A stretch of DNA of 64,000 bases, from NCBI RefSeq assembly GCF_000745015.1, contig NZ_JQNA01000002.1, positions 5,146,001 through 5,210,000 on the forward strand, read 5' to 3'. Source of the stretch: Burkholderia sp. 9120. GTDB taxonomy: Bacteria > Pseudomonadota > Gammaproteobacteria > Burkholderiales > Burkholderiaceae. Under the pieces are notes generated by a model. That model ran no database searches. It was not told the DNA's origin and worked only from the letters and a program-made list of their open reading frames with translations. The stretch's first letter is position 1. Each line of letters begins with the position of its first letter. Below, one piece after another: positions 17,709 through 26,225 of the stretch. A program made the translations under genes and the position numbers.

Positions 17709-18947
17709 TCACGCACTCAGATTGGAAAGCGGCATCGCATTGCCAGCCGGTGCTTTAAGCGTGCGTATCGTGTCGATGAAGCGCTGCTCGATCTCGGCAA
17801 TTTCGAGCGGATCGATCTTGATTTCACGCCGCATGACCCATGACACTTCTTTCTTTCTCGCCTCGGTCATTACCGACATCAACCGCTCGGCCGCCGGTTG
17901 CCCCGTCGCCGCGGAAAGCAGTTTCGCCAGATCGTAGGTATCGAACGCGCTGACGGCTTCGAATAGCGTGCGCTGGTCGACGAACTCCAGATCGTCGAGC
18001 GAATTCACATCGCTGGCGCCCCGCACCGTGCGACGCGAAAAATACGTAATGCCCTTTTCTTCGACATAATTCAACACGCGGGTCTTGCGAAACGCGAACA
18101 GGTCTTCCGCGATTTCCGCGTGAGACAGCTTGTTGAGAATGACCTTCTTCTCGACGCCGATCAACGCTTCCAGATCGTCGAGTTCAATCAACTCCAGTTC
18201 GCTGCTGATCGACAGATCGAGATCGTGGTCCGCGACCTGCTGCGCGCGTTCCGTGATTCGCACCGGATCGAACGTGACGAGCTGGCGGCCCACCGCGCCT
18301 TCCGCCGAATAACGCGCGGACGTGTTGCTCAGGCGTTCGGAGCGGCCCGGTTCGAGCGTGACCAGATTGAGTTTCTCCATGCGCTTGAGCATGGCCATGA
18401 CGTGGGGACGGGAATGGCCGGCAATCGCGTGGCACTTCTTGATCACTTCGGGAAGCGGCACCGAGAACTCCTCCCCTTGCGCGCGGCGCAGGCGGACATC
18501 CCGATCGGCGCTTTCGACACCGGCCATCAACGCGAGAACATGCGCATACGAGACCACGCCCGGCAGAAAATCGGCGTGCGTATTGGTGGCGAGCACGTCG
18601 TCCTTCTTCTTCACGCGACGAATCATGGTGCGCACGATATGACGCAGCAGCGGCGACACGCGTTCGAGTTCTTCTTCCACGACGTTCGCCGCGATCACGG
18701 TGAGTTGAAGGAAGCTGAGTGCTTTCGCGGTATGCGCTCGCGGTTCCGCCGGCAACAAAGCCGCTTCGCCGAAAAATTCGCCCTTACCTAGCGTGGCGAG
18801 AATCACCTTCTTTTCATCGCACTGGGTGGAGATTTCGACTTTGCCATCTGCAATAACGTAGATGACAGCGTCGCCCGCGAAGCCTTCCGAATAGATGACC
18901 TCGCCCGGAGCCGCTGTGCGCGACCATGGCGATCGTTGGTGATTCAA
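17709..18947 (-). CDS. Cyclic-nucleotide-binding, Crp-like HTH and FliG-C-like fusion protein
   Basis: 412 residues. Residues 10-110 are a cyclic-nucleotide-binding domain with a full phosphate-binding cassette (GEFFGEAALLPAEPRAHTAK, Arg70). Residues 125-205 resemble a Crp winged helix (CHAIAGHSRPHVMAMLKRME, then KLNLVTLEPG). Residues 225-400 resemble the FliG C-terminal region: LDDLEFVDQRTLFEAVSAFD and LAKLLSAATG match the FliG pattern F-x-x-L-x-x-V-D-x-R...L-L-x-x-V-D...L-A-L-K-G-A, and DPLEIAEIEQRFIDTIRTLK matches its final helices. The start must be TTG at 18947: an in-frame stop lies two codons upstream and GGGGGA precedes it. First gene of a unit with the stator pair, 96 bases ahead. 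It could be a rotor-like partner or a DNA-binding sensor; both are inference. Confidence 0.75.
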   Translation of the reverse strand: MNHQRSPWSRTAAPGEVIYSEGFAGDAVIYVIADGKVEISTQCDEKKVILATLGKGEFFGEAALLPAEPRAHTAKALSFLQLTVIAANVVEEELERVSPLLRHIVRTMIRRVKKKDDVLATNTHADFLPGVVSYAHVLALMAGVESADRDVRLRRAQGEEFSVPLPEVIKKCHAIAGHSRPHVMAMLKRMEKLNLVTLEPGRSERLSNTSARYSAEGAVGRQLVTFDPVRITERAQQVADHDLDLSISSELELIELDDLEALIGVEKKVILNKLSHAEIAEDLFAFRKTRVLNYVEEKGITYFSRRTVRGASDVNSLDDLEFVDQRTLFEAVSAFDTYDLAKLLSAATGQPAAERLMSVMTEARKKEVSWVMRREIKIDPLEIAEIEQRFIDTIRTLKAPAGNAMPLSNLSA

Positions 18948-19141
18948 GATTCATTCCCCCGTAGAGCTGATTCCTCGTGCAAGCCACGCGCTGCCGGATG
19001 CGCGGGTGCCCGATGGTCCTGACTTATTTCACGGGATAACGACATGCATAACGCATTCTTTAATATTTGGGTTGGTCGGCGGAAACATCGCAAACGTTTG
19101 GCAGCCTTGCTGCACAAGGGTTTGCGGGAAGTCGAAGGTGC

Positions 19142-20035
19142 TCAGCGCAGCACGGTAGGCGCTTCATCGATAAGCCATTCCTTGAGCTTCAGCGCCGACG
19201 GTTGCAACGCGTTCGAAACGGGATGGACCAGGTAATAGCTCGTTGAAAGCGGTAACACCTGTTTGAAAGGTTCGATCAACGCGCCGCTTGCGCGCTCGCT
19301 GTCGGTCAGCATCGCACTGGTGAGAACGAGCCCTTGCCCGCGAACGGCAGCGTCGATTGCGATCAGCGATTGATCGAACTGAATCCCGGGAATGGACGCG
19401 ATCTGTTCAGCGGACAAACGCGAGAACTTACCAAGCCACGGCGACCAGTGCGGATGCAGCGTGTTATGCAACAGCGTCGCTTTCTTCACATCGTCAGGAT
19501 GCCGTAGCTTCAGACGCTTCACGTAATCGGGCGCGCAATACACGTGCGCTTCGTCCGTGCACAACTTTTCTACCGTGAGCGACGGATCCTCGCCATTGAA
19601 ATAGCGGATCGCCAGGTCCACGCCGTCGAGCTCGAAATCCACAAACGCGGTCGACGTGGTCAGATCCAGCGCCACATCCGGATAGCGCTTCAGAAAGCTC
19701 GCCATGCGCGGCGCGAACCACTTGGCAGCGAAACTCGGCGGCACGGACAATTTCACACCCCGGCTCTGACGCTGCCGCATGCGCCGGCTTGCCTGCGCAA
19801 TCTGTCCAAGCGCGGGGTGAATCTGCGCGTAGTACGCGAGTGCTTCGGCCGTCGGTGTGACCTGGCGGATCTGCCGGACGAACAGCGAGACGCCCAGCCA
19901 CGCCTCCAGCTTCTGGATCTGTTGCCCGACCGCGCCCGGGGTCACGTTCAACTCCTCCGCTGCAAGAGTAAAACTACCGAGTCGGATCGCCGACTCCATC
20001 ACAATCAGCGACTTCAACGGTGGGTATACGCTCAT
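19142..20035 (-). CDS. LysR family transcriptional regulator (divergent from EamA)
   Basis: 297 residues, GcvA-like. HTH at 5-60 (LKSLIVMESAIRLGSFTLAA; VTPGAVGQQIQKLEAWLGVS), effector domain with DLAIRYFNGED at about residue 145 and GLVLTSAML near 235. Divergent from the EamA transporter gene with 98 bases between starts, so control of that transporter is likely. Effector unknown. Confidence 0.9.
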   Translation of the reverse strand: MSVYPPLKSLIVMESAIRLGSFTLAAEELNVTPGAVGQQIQKLEAWLGVSLFVRQIRQVTPTAEALAYYAQIHPALGQIAQASRRMRQRQSRGVKLSVPPSFAAKWFAPRMASFLKRYPDVALDLTTSTAFVDFELDGVDLAIRYFNGEDPSLTVEKLCTDEAHVYCAPDYVKRLKLRHPDDVKKATLLHNTLHPHWSPWLGKFSRLSAEQIASIPGIQFDQSLIAIDAAVRGQGLVLTSAMLTDSERASGALIEPFKQVLPLSTSYYLVHPVSNALQPSALKLKEWLIDEAPTVLR

Positions 20036-20133
20036 GAAATAGTTTTCCTACATCATCAATCAGATAATATCGGTTGTACCGGAAGCACGCGCTGATCACA
20101 ATGGGCCCTCGATAAAATCCGTTGTGGACCGCC

Positions 20134-21039
20134 ATGAACCCGTCCTATCTCGCCTTCGCCCTGCTCGGCGCCATCTGGGGAACCAACTTTCTCTTCATGC
20201 GATGGGCCAGCGTGACGCTGTCGCCGGCCCAGATCGTGTTGCTACGCGTCCTGTTCGGATTCGTGCCGATCCTGCTGGTTGCGCTGGGAACGCGTGCATT
20301 GCGTTGGCGTCATCTGCGCTACGCGCATCACTTCCTGGTCATGTCGCTGCTGGCCACCGTGCTCTACTACTTCGCGTTCGCAAAGGGCGCGTCGCTACTG
20401 CTCTCCAGCGTCGCGGGCATGTTGAGCGGGTCGATACCGTTGTTCTCGTTTCTCTGTGCGCTAGTCCTGTTACGCGATGAGCGGCCGACGCCACGCATGG
20501 TGATGGGCATCGCGGTCGGATTCGTCGGCGTGCTGCTGATCGCGCGGCCATGGGCCGGCGCCGCTGCGGGCGTGAGTCTTCCCGGCGTGCTGTACATGAT
20601 CGGCGGATCGCTGAGCGTGGGATGTTCGTTCGCTTACGCGCGGCGCTTTCTGACGCAACTCGATATCTCGCCGCTTGCGCTGTCGACGTGGCAAATTGGC
20701 TTTGCGGTCGTCATCATCAGTCTCTTCACGGACTTGCACGGCATTACGCGTATCGCGACCGATACTCGCGCGTTCATCGGTTTGACGGTGGGGCTGGGAC
20801 TGGTGGGTACCGGCGTCGCTTACATGCTCTACTACTTTATCGTCCGCCGACTCGGTGCGATTGCCGCCGCGAGCGTGACCTACATTCCACCCGTTGTCGC
20901 GTTGCTGCTCGGCGTGGTGTTGGCGGGCGAGCCGGTACGAAGCGCGGATCTGATCGCGATGACGTGCATTCTCGCCGGCGTCTATCTGTTGCAAACGGGG
21001 CGGCAGGTTTCGCAGGCTCGGGCGCTTCGCTCGACTTAA
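20134..21039 (+). CDS. EamA/DMT family transporter
   Basis: 301 residues, ten hydrophobic helices in two EamA repeats. Family landmarks: ALLGAIWGTNFLFMRWA in helix 1, then KGASLLLSSVAGMLSGSIPL ending repeat 1, and AAASVTYIPPVVALLLGVVL in repeat 2. Members of the drug/metabolite transporter group usually export amino acids or related metabolites. I took the ATG at 20134; an upstream in-frame TTG (20122) would add four residues. Paired with a divergent LysR gene. A perfect hairpin lies past the stop. Confidence 0.9.
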   Translation: MNPSYLAFALLGAIWGTNFLFMRWASVTLSPAQIVLLRVLFGFVPILLVALGTRALRWRHLRYAHHFLVMSLLATVLYYFAFAKGASLLLSSVAGMLSGSIPLFSFLCALVLLRDERPTPRMVMGIAVGFVGVLLIARPWAGAAAGVSLPGVLYMIGGSLSVGCSFAYARRFLTQLDISPLALSTWQIGFAVVIISLFTDLHGITRIATDTRAFIGLTVGLGLVGTGVAYMLYYFIVRRLGAIAAASVTYIPPVVALLLGVVLAGEPVRSADLIAMTCILAGVYLLQTGRQVSQARALRST

Positions 21040-21107
21040 TGCTATTGCACGTTTTGCTGTCGCACGTTTTGCCATCGCATCGACACTGATCGTCTGACCG
21101 AAGCATC

Positions 21108-21134
21108 ATGATCCGCGCGCAACGCGCGGATCAT
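21108..21134. repeat. Perfect hairpin after the EamA gene, without U-tract
   Basis: Twelve-bp arms ATGATCCGCGCG (21108-21119) and CGCGCGGATCAT (21123-21134) around CAA, 69 bases past the stop. It is followed by TCACC, not a T run, so it is not a canonical terminator. Confidence 0.7.
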
Positions 21135-21253
21135 TCACCTGAATCGCCTTGATTCGCCCCGCCGCACACGCTCGTCGCGCCTCTCTCCCGCTCCCCTCTG
21201 CTCTCTCCCCGTCGAAACAACACTGCTCAAGTTTTCGTTGTTAATTTTCTATG

Positions 21254-21269
21254 TAATGTTATAACATTA
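21254..21269. promoter_or_regulatory. Candidate Zur-type operator
   Basis: The perfect 16-bp palindrome TAATGTTATAACATTA matches the core of proteobacterial Zur boxes (TGTTATAACA with AT-rich flanks), as I recall the consensus. It lies 137 bases before the receptor ATG, in the only AT-rich part of the gap, where a promoter is expected. If right, the receptor and its TonB system are zinc-repressed. Confidence 0.55.
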
Positions 21270-21406
21270 TTCGCTCCGGACGCCAGCCGGGACGTCGCGT
21301 GATCCAGACCAATCACGCCGATCGCGGTCGTCCGCAAAAAACCGGGACGACCGTCGACAAGCCGGACAACGCTTCCACCCAGTCGCCAACACCACCCTCC
21401 ATAACG

Positions 21407-23563
21407 ATGAAAAACCGCACGCGTGTCTCTCATGCAGCTTTGCTGCTGTTCGCTATCGCCGCTCATGCCCATGCCGCAACAGACGAAAGCCCGGCGACCG
21501 ACGCTGTTACCGATAAGGCGGCCAAGCCTGCCGGCAACCTCGCGAAGAGCGACACGCTCGACGTGCAGGTGAACGCCAGGCGACTCGATCGCGCGCGCAA
21601 CGGCTTGCTGCCGGAGACCGGCAGCAGCGTGTACCGCTTCAGCCAGGCCGACATCGACGCGCTGCCCGCAGGCCAGGACACGCCGTTGAATCAGGTGCTA
21701 CTGCAAGCTCCCGGCGTAGCCAGCGACTCGTACGGCCAGTTGCACGTACGCGGCGACCACGCCAATCTGCAATACCGGATCAACGGCATCATCATTCCCG
21801 AGCCGATCAGCGGCTTCGGGCAGGCGCTCGACACGCGCATCATCGATCAGGTGAATCTGCTCACCGGCGCGCTGCCGGCGCAATACGGCTATCGCACCGC
21901 GGGCGTGGTGGACATTCGCACGAAGTCGGGCGATGCGGGCGACGGCGGCTCCGTCAGCGTGTTCGGCGGCAGCCATCAAACGCTCAAGACCAGCGCCGAT
22001 GTGTTCGGCACGCAAGGTCCGTTCAGCTACTACTTCAGCGGCTCGCTCGGCGTCAATAATCTCGGCATCGAGAATCCGACTTCCAGCGCGAACGCCATTC
22101 ACGACCACACGCGTCAGGGCGATGCGTTCGGCTACATGTCGTACATCATCAACCCGCTCACGCGCGTGAGCCTGATGTTCGGCACCACCAGCAACCAGTT
22201 CGACATTCCCAACACGCCGGGGCTGGCCACCAACTTCACGTTGAACGGCAACAACACGTTCAATTCGAGTCAATTGAACGAAACGCAATCCGAGTTGAAC
22301 AACTTCGCGGTCGTCGCGTTGCAGGGCACCAACGGCGGCGCGCTGGACTATCAGGTCGCGTTGTTCACCCGCTATACGCGCACCCAGTTCAATCCGGATC
22401 CGGTGGGCGATCTGCTGTTCAACGGTGTGGCGTCGCAGGACTTTCACAGCAACTCGGCCAATGGCGCGCAGGTGGACACCACATGGCGGCTGAACGACAA
22501 ACATACGATCCGCGCCGGCGTGTTCTTCCAGCAGGAACACGCGGTGTTCAACGACAGCGTGAACGTATTCGCCACCGACAGCACCGGCGCCCAGGCCTCC
22601 GATCAGCCCTTCAATATCCCGGACTCGAGCAGCAAAACCGGCTACCTGTATAGCGCTTACGTTCAGGACGAGTGGAAGATCACCAGCAAGCTCACGCTCA
22701 ATTACGGCTTGCGCTACGACAAGATGGACGAGTATGTGAGCGCGAGTCAGTTGAGCCCGCGCATCGGGCTGGTCTACGCATTGACGCCGACCACCACCTT
22801 TCACGCCGGCTACGCGCGCTATTTCACGCCGCCCGCTTTCGAACTGGTTTCCGGTTCGACCATCAGCCGCTTCAATGGGACGACCAACCAGAGTCCGTCG
22901 AGTCAGAACGATCCGGTGCAGCCCGAACGCAGCCACTATTTCGATCTCGGCGTGACGCAGCGCCTCGGTTCGAACGTAACGATCGGCCTCGACGCGTACT
23001 ACAAGAAATCCACCAATCTGCTCGATGAAGGGCAATTCGGTTCCGCGCTCATCTATACGCCATTCAACTATCGGCTTGGACGCGTGTACGGGCTCGAGTT
23101 CACGGCGAACTACAAACAGGACAACATGTCCGCGTATCTGAACCTTGCGTACAGCCGCGCGCAGGGCACGCAGATCGATTCCGCGCAATTCAATTTCGAC
23201 CCGGCCGAACTCGCGTACATCAACAGTCACTGGGTGTATCTGGACCACGATCAGCGCATCACCGCGTCGTTCGGCGGCACCTACGATCTCGGCCGTACCA
23301 CCTTCACGTTCGACGGCCTCGTCGGCACCGGTCTGCGCAGCGGCTTTGCCAACACCGACCGCCTGCCGGTCTACGCGCAGGTCAATCTCGGTGTGATCCA
23401 GCATTTCAACCAGCCGCTGGTTGGCAAATTCGACGCCCGCCTGATGCTGATCAACGCGTTCAACCGCGTCTACGAGTTGCGCGACGGCTCAGGCATCGGC
23501 GTCGGCGCGCCGCAGTACGGTCCGCATTTCGCCGTCTATGCCGGCATCACCAAGCATTTCTAA
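21407..23563 (+). CDS. TonB-dependent outer-membrane receptor
   Basis: 718 residues from the ATG at 21407, which opens a signal peptide (MKNRTRVSHAALLLFAIAAH). The plug domain follows (ADIDALPAGQDTPLNQVLLQ, GVASDSYGQLHVRGDHANLQ), and then a 22-strand barrel ending in a strand with terminal Phe (HFAVYAGITKHF), as expected for Bam-dependent assembly. It is an energy-coupled importer across the outer membrane. Immediately downstream lie exbB, exbD and tonB homologues, so this receptor carries its own energising complex. The upstream Zur-like palindrome suggests zinc as cargo; this is inferred, as the barrel has no obvious His-rich loop. Confidence 0.9.
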   Translation: MKNRTRVSHAALLLFAIAAHAHAATDESPATDAVTDKAAKPAGNLAKSDTLDVQVNARRLDRARNGLLPETGSSVYRFSQADIDALPAGQDTPLNQVLLQAPGVASDSYGQLHVRGDHANLQYRINGIIIPEPISGFGQALDTRIIDQVNLLTGALPAQYGYRTAGVVDIRTKSGDAGDGGSVSVFGGSHQTLKTSADVFGTQGPFSYYFSGSLGVNNLGIENPTSSANAIHDHTRQGDAFGYMSYIINPLTRVSLMFGTTSNQFDIPNTPGLATNFTLNGNNTFNSSQLNETQSELNNFAVVALQGTNGGALDYQVALFTRYTRTQFNPDPVGDLLFNGVASQDFHSNSANGAQVDTTWRLNDKHTIRAGVFFQQEHAVFNDSVNVFATDSTGAQASDQPFNIPDSSSKTGYLYSAYVQDEWKITSKLTLNYGLRYDKMDEYVSASQLSPRIGLVYALTPTTTFHAGYARYFTPPAFELVSGSTISRFNGTTNQSPSSQNDPVQPERSHYFDLGVTQRLGSNVTIGLDAYYKKSTNLLDEGQFGSALIYTPFNYRLGRVYGLEFTANYKQDNMSAYLNLAYSRAQGTQIDSAQFNFDPAELAYINSHWVYLDHDQRITASFGGTYDLGRTTFTFDGLVGTGLRSGFANTDRLPVYAQVNLGVIQHFNQPLVGKFDARLMLINAFNRVYELRDGSGIGVGAPQYGPHFAVYAGITKHF

Positions 23564-23590
23564 ATCGGTCAGGGAGCGCAGAGGTTGGTC

Positions 23591-24238
23591 ATGCAAGATG
23601 GGACGAATATCCTGGCGGCGGTGCGCGTAGGCGGATGGGTCATCTATCCGCTCACGATTCTGGCCGTCCTGGCGGTGGCGATCGTGCTCGATCGCGCCTA
23701 TGTGTTTTTACGCTTTGGACGTTTGCCCAAGACGATACGCAACGCCGACGAAATCGGCATGCCCGGCTCGCGAATCGATTGGGAAGACAGCTTGAAGGAG
23801 GCCGGCAGGCAGAACGCGTTCAGGCGTATGAACGCGCCGTGGACGCCCGATCCTTCAGCGCCGCTTTGGTTGCGCGAGGCCAGGGCGGAAGCCTTGGCCT
23901 CGCAGATCGAGCGCGATATGAGCAAGGGCTTCTGGGTGCTCGAAACGATCGTGACCGCCGCGCCGTTGCTGGGTTTGCTCGGCACGATCGTCGGCATGAT
24001 GCATTCGTTCCAGCTGTTCGGCGGCTCAGGGCTCGTCGATCCGGGCGGCGTGACTGGCGGCGTCGCACAGTCGCTGGTGGCGACCGCGGTCGGACTCGTG
24101 GTCGCGCTGTTCGCGCTCTTTGCGTTCAACTATTTTTCGCGCCGCCTTGAGCGCTTGATGGACGAACTCGAATCGTTCGCGAATGCGCGACTCAGCGAAG
24201 TGCGTCTTGCCGCCACGGCCGCAGGAGCGCAGCCGTGA
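23591..24238 (+). CDS. exbB: ExbB-type (MotA/TolQ/ExbB) proton channel protein
   Basis: 215 residues, three membrane helices: 13-33, then two after a long cytosolic loop (VTAAPLLGLLGTIVGMMHSF, then VAQSLVATAVGLVVALFALF). The TAAPLLGLLGTVxGM motif is the signature of the family. It forms the inner-membrane channel that powers TonB. ATG at 23591 with GCAGAGG before it; 27 bases after the receptor stop. Its stop overlaps the GTG of exbD, so translation is coupled. Confidence 0.92.
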   Translation: MQDGTNILAAVRVGGWVIYPLTILAVLAVAIVLDRAYVFLRFGRLPKTIRNADEIGMPGSRIDWEDSLKEAGRQNAFRRMNAPWTPDPSAPLWLREARAEALASQIERDMSKGFWVLETIVTAAPLLGLLGTIVGMMHSFQLFGGSGLVDPGGVTGGVAQSLVATAVGLVVALFALFAFNYFSRRLERLMDELESFANARLSEVRLAATAAGAQP

Positions 24239-24633
24239 AATTCAAGCGCTCGCGCGCGGCGAGGCGCGGTCGCATCGAAATCATTCCGATGATCGATGTG
24301 ATGTTCTTTCTGCTGGCCACGTTCATGCTGGCTTCGCTGGCGATGCAACGGCTCGATGCGGTCAAGATCACGCTGCCCGTTGGGCAAGCGCAGAAGATGA
24401 GCGCGCATGAGCCGCTGACTATTTCGGTGGATAGCCACAACGACGTGTTCGTCAATCGTCAGCGTGTATCGGCGGATCAGGTTGAGCCGGCCGTGAAACG
24501 TCTGCTGCAAGCCGATGGCGATGTCGTGATCGCCGCCGACGACGCCGCCGGTCACGGCGTGGTCGTTCAGGCGATGCTGGCTGCTCGCCGGGCGGGGGCG
24601 GTGCATTTTCTGGTTGCGGTTCATCGTGAGTAG
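24235..24633 (+). CDS. exbD: ExbD-type transport protein
   Basis: 132 residues, a single N-terminal membrane helix preceded by basic residues. EIIPMIDVMFFLLATFMLAS contains Asp21, equivalent to the essential protonatable Asp of ExbD. The C-terminal half is the periplasmic domain (LTISVDSHNDVFVN; VVIAADDAAGHGVVVQAMLA). Starts at a GTG sharing bases with the exbB stop, and its own stop overlaps the next start, so the three proteins are probably made in fixed ratio. Confidence 0.92.
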   Translation: MKFKRSRAARRGRIEIIPMIDVMFFLLATFMLASLAMQRLDAVKITLPVGQAQKMSAHEPLTISVDSHNDVFVNRQRVSADQVEPAVKRLLQADGDVVIAADDAAGHGVVVQAMLAARRAGAVHFLVAVHRE

Positions 24634-25348
24634 CCGGATGCGTTTGACGGTTTTTGTCGACGGTGCACCGACCATGCGGATGGTGTTGGCGGTTGTCGTT
24701 GCGGCGCTGGTTTGGCTTGGGGTTCTCGTTGCGATGGGCCATTGGTTGGGGACGTCGGCGCCGGTGCTGCCGCACGAGCCACCATTGGAAATGCGCGTGG
24801 TGGAACTCGAACCTCCGCCTGCTCCTGCACCTCCTCCGCCGCCGAAAGAGCCGGTAAGTCGCGCGCTGCCCGCAGCTAATCAACCGAAACCTGTCGCGCC
24901 GCGCCCTAATGCATTGCCGGAACACATCGCGCCGAAGCCTACTGATGCACGTCCAGTGCAAAGCACCGCGAGCACCGTGTCGAGTCCGCCGCCGGCAACG
25001 AACGAATCGAGGCCAACAGCCGAATCGGCTACGCATGCCACACCCGCGCCAGCCAACGAAAAACCGAACGCATCGACGGGCGACACGGCCGCGCACCCCA
25101 TTGCGCAACCGTTACCCGAATTACCCGACGATCTACGCGAGCAAGCCTATCAAACGGTTGCGACCGCACACTTCACGATTCACACCGACGGCTCGATCGA
25201 CGTCGACCTCATCAAGCCCACGCCGAACCCGCGTCTCAACCAGATCCTGCTTGAAGTGCTGCACCAATGGCGTTTCTCACCGGCAATGCAGACCGGCCAT
25301 CCAGTCGAAAGCCGACAGGACATTCGCGTGCATTTCAATGTGGATTGA
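24626..25348 (+). CDS. TonB-like energy transducer
   Basis: About 240 residues. N-terminal membrane anchor (MRMVLAVVVAALVWLGVLVA) after a short cytosolic stretch, then a long proline- and alanine-rich spacer beginning LEPPPAPAPPPPPKEPVS, and a C-terminal domain with LLEVLHQWRFSPAMQTGHPV matching the TonB W-x-F/Y-x-P-A box. It links the ExbB/ExbD motor to the receptor. I use the GTG at 24626, overlapping the exbD stop in the same manner as the preceding pair; the ATG at 24638 is an equally possible start. Last gene of the receptor operon. Confidence 0.88.
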   Translation: MSSRMRLTVFVDGAPTMRMVLAVVVAALVWLGVLVAMGHWLGTSAPVLPHEPPLEMRVVELEPPPAPAPPPPPKEPVSRALPAANQPKPVAPRPNALPEHIAPKPTDARPVQSTASTVSSPPPATNESRPTAESATHATPAPANEKPNASTGDTAAHPIAQPLPELPDDLREQAYQTVATAHFTIHTDGSIDVDLIKPTPNPRLNQILLEVLHQWRFSPAMQTGHPVESRQDIRVHFNVD

Positions 25349-25582
25349 ACGCCGCACCAGCACTAGCACCAACGCAAGCGCAAAGCCCTCGACCTGTCGC
25401 AGCGAAGAGAAAAAGCAATTTCTTGTAATCACCTCTGGATCACGCCGCGTTCTCCGCCAATCGCAAATTCGCGCGCGCCCTATTCTGCCGACGCAGCAAT
25501 CGCATCCCTGAATGCGTGGCCGCAGGGTCGGCCATTTCGCGCCACGCGTCAGCCTGGTTACTTACCTGAATAGAGGCTCGGC

Positions 25583-26083
25583 ATGTCCACTTTCAAACCT
25601 GTTTTCTCTTCCGCGCTTCAACGCCTCGCGAAACCGTCGGCGTTATTCTCGATCGGTCTGTTGATCGCCGGCGCGACCCTTGCCGCGGATGCGTCCGCGG
25701 CAAGTTTCAAGTGCAACGGCAAGTCGTCCGCGTCGGAAAAGATCGTCTGCAAGGACCCCGCTTTGTCGGCATTGGACGACCGTCTCGCCACGGCCTGGCA
25801 CCACGCCAGAGACACCACGCTCGACGCCGGCGCGCTCGAAGCCGCACGCACCCAGCAATGGTTGTGGCGTCAACATCACTGCAGCGATCAGGCTTGCGTG
25901 AAGAGCTGGTACGACCGGCGAATCGCCGAACTGGACGCCGATGACGAACAGGCGAAACACGCGCGCAGCGAAGCATTCGATGCGTCGCTGGCTAAACAGA
26001 ACCTCGCGCCTTCGGCGGCCGATGCGGTGCGGAAAATGAAAGGCGTGGCGGTTGCGAACGCAACGACCGCGAGCACGCAGTAA
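25583..26083 (+). CDS. LprI-type lysozyme-inhibitor-like (DUF1311) periplasmic protein
   Basis: 166 residues. The signal peptide ends around ADASAAS (residues 36-41). The mature part has four cysteines in the spacing of the LprI N-terminal domain: SFKCNGKSSASEKIVCKDPA, LSALDDRLATAW, then HCSDQACVKSWYDRRIAEL. Some relatives inhibit lysozyme; most are uncharacterised. A proline-poor, charged tail follows (about 120-166). GAGG precedes the ATG. It shares a direction with the TonB operon, but 234 bases separate them, so it probably has its own promoter. Confidence 0.75.
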   Translation: MSTFKPVFSSALQRLAKPSALFSIGLLIAGATLAADASAASFKCNGKSSASEKIVCKDPALSALDDRLATAWHHARDTTLDAGALEAARTQQWLWRQHHCSDQACVKSWYDRRIAELDADDEQAKHARSEAFDASLAKQNLAPSAADAVRKMKGVAVANATTASTQ

Positions 26084-26225
26084 ACCAGGCAGCGTTATCT
26101 GTTCGACAAGCAACGCGCGTTGATCGGGCAATCGGCCCGCCTGCTACCCCTCAGCGTGCCGACCATCGAAATGGCCGGTGGCTCGGTGCGTTGCATGCTG
26201 GCGGGCGTTCATCTCGCGCAGCGCC
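26084..26225 (+). pseudogene. Remnant of an amidinotransferase-family gene, C-terminal end only
   Basis: Directly after the LprI-like stop, the same frame reads on as RYLFDKQRALIG, then PLSVPTIEMAGGSVRCMLAG and VHLAQR. The segment with IE-x-x-GGSVRCMLAE is, from memory, the highly conserved C-terminus of amidinotransferase/dimethylarginine-hydrolase-like proteins (CtlX-type), including the catalytic Cys. No start, no N-terminal 250 or so residues and no stop in the expected place are present, so this is a decayed fragment. It abuts the end of the cupin gene on the other strand. Confidence 0.55.

Larger units (their letters stand above)
21040..21406. other. Intergenic region leading to the TonB receptor operon
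   Basis: 367 bases without a gene. It holds the hairpin at 21108-21134, a pyrimidine-rich stretch (about 21177-21210) and an AT-rich promoter segment around the palindrome at 21254-21269. The open frame of the receptor extends back to a GTG at 21299, but those residues precede the signal peptide and are probably untranslated leader. Confidence 0.6.

Noticed and set aside
21698..23404. A 568-codon minus-strand open frame
   Set aside because: Antisense shadow of the TonB-dependent receptor.
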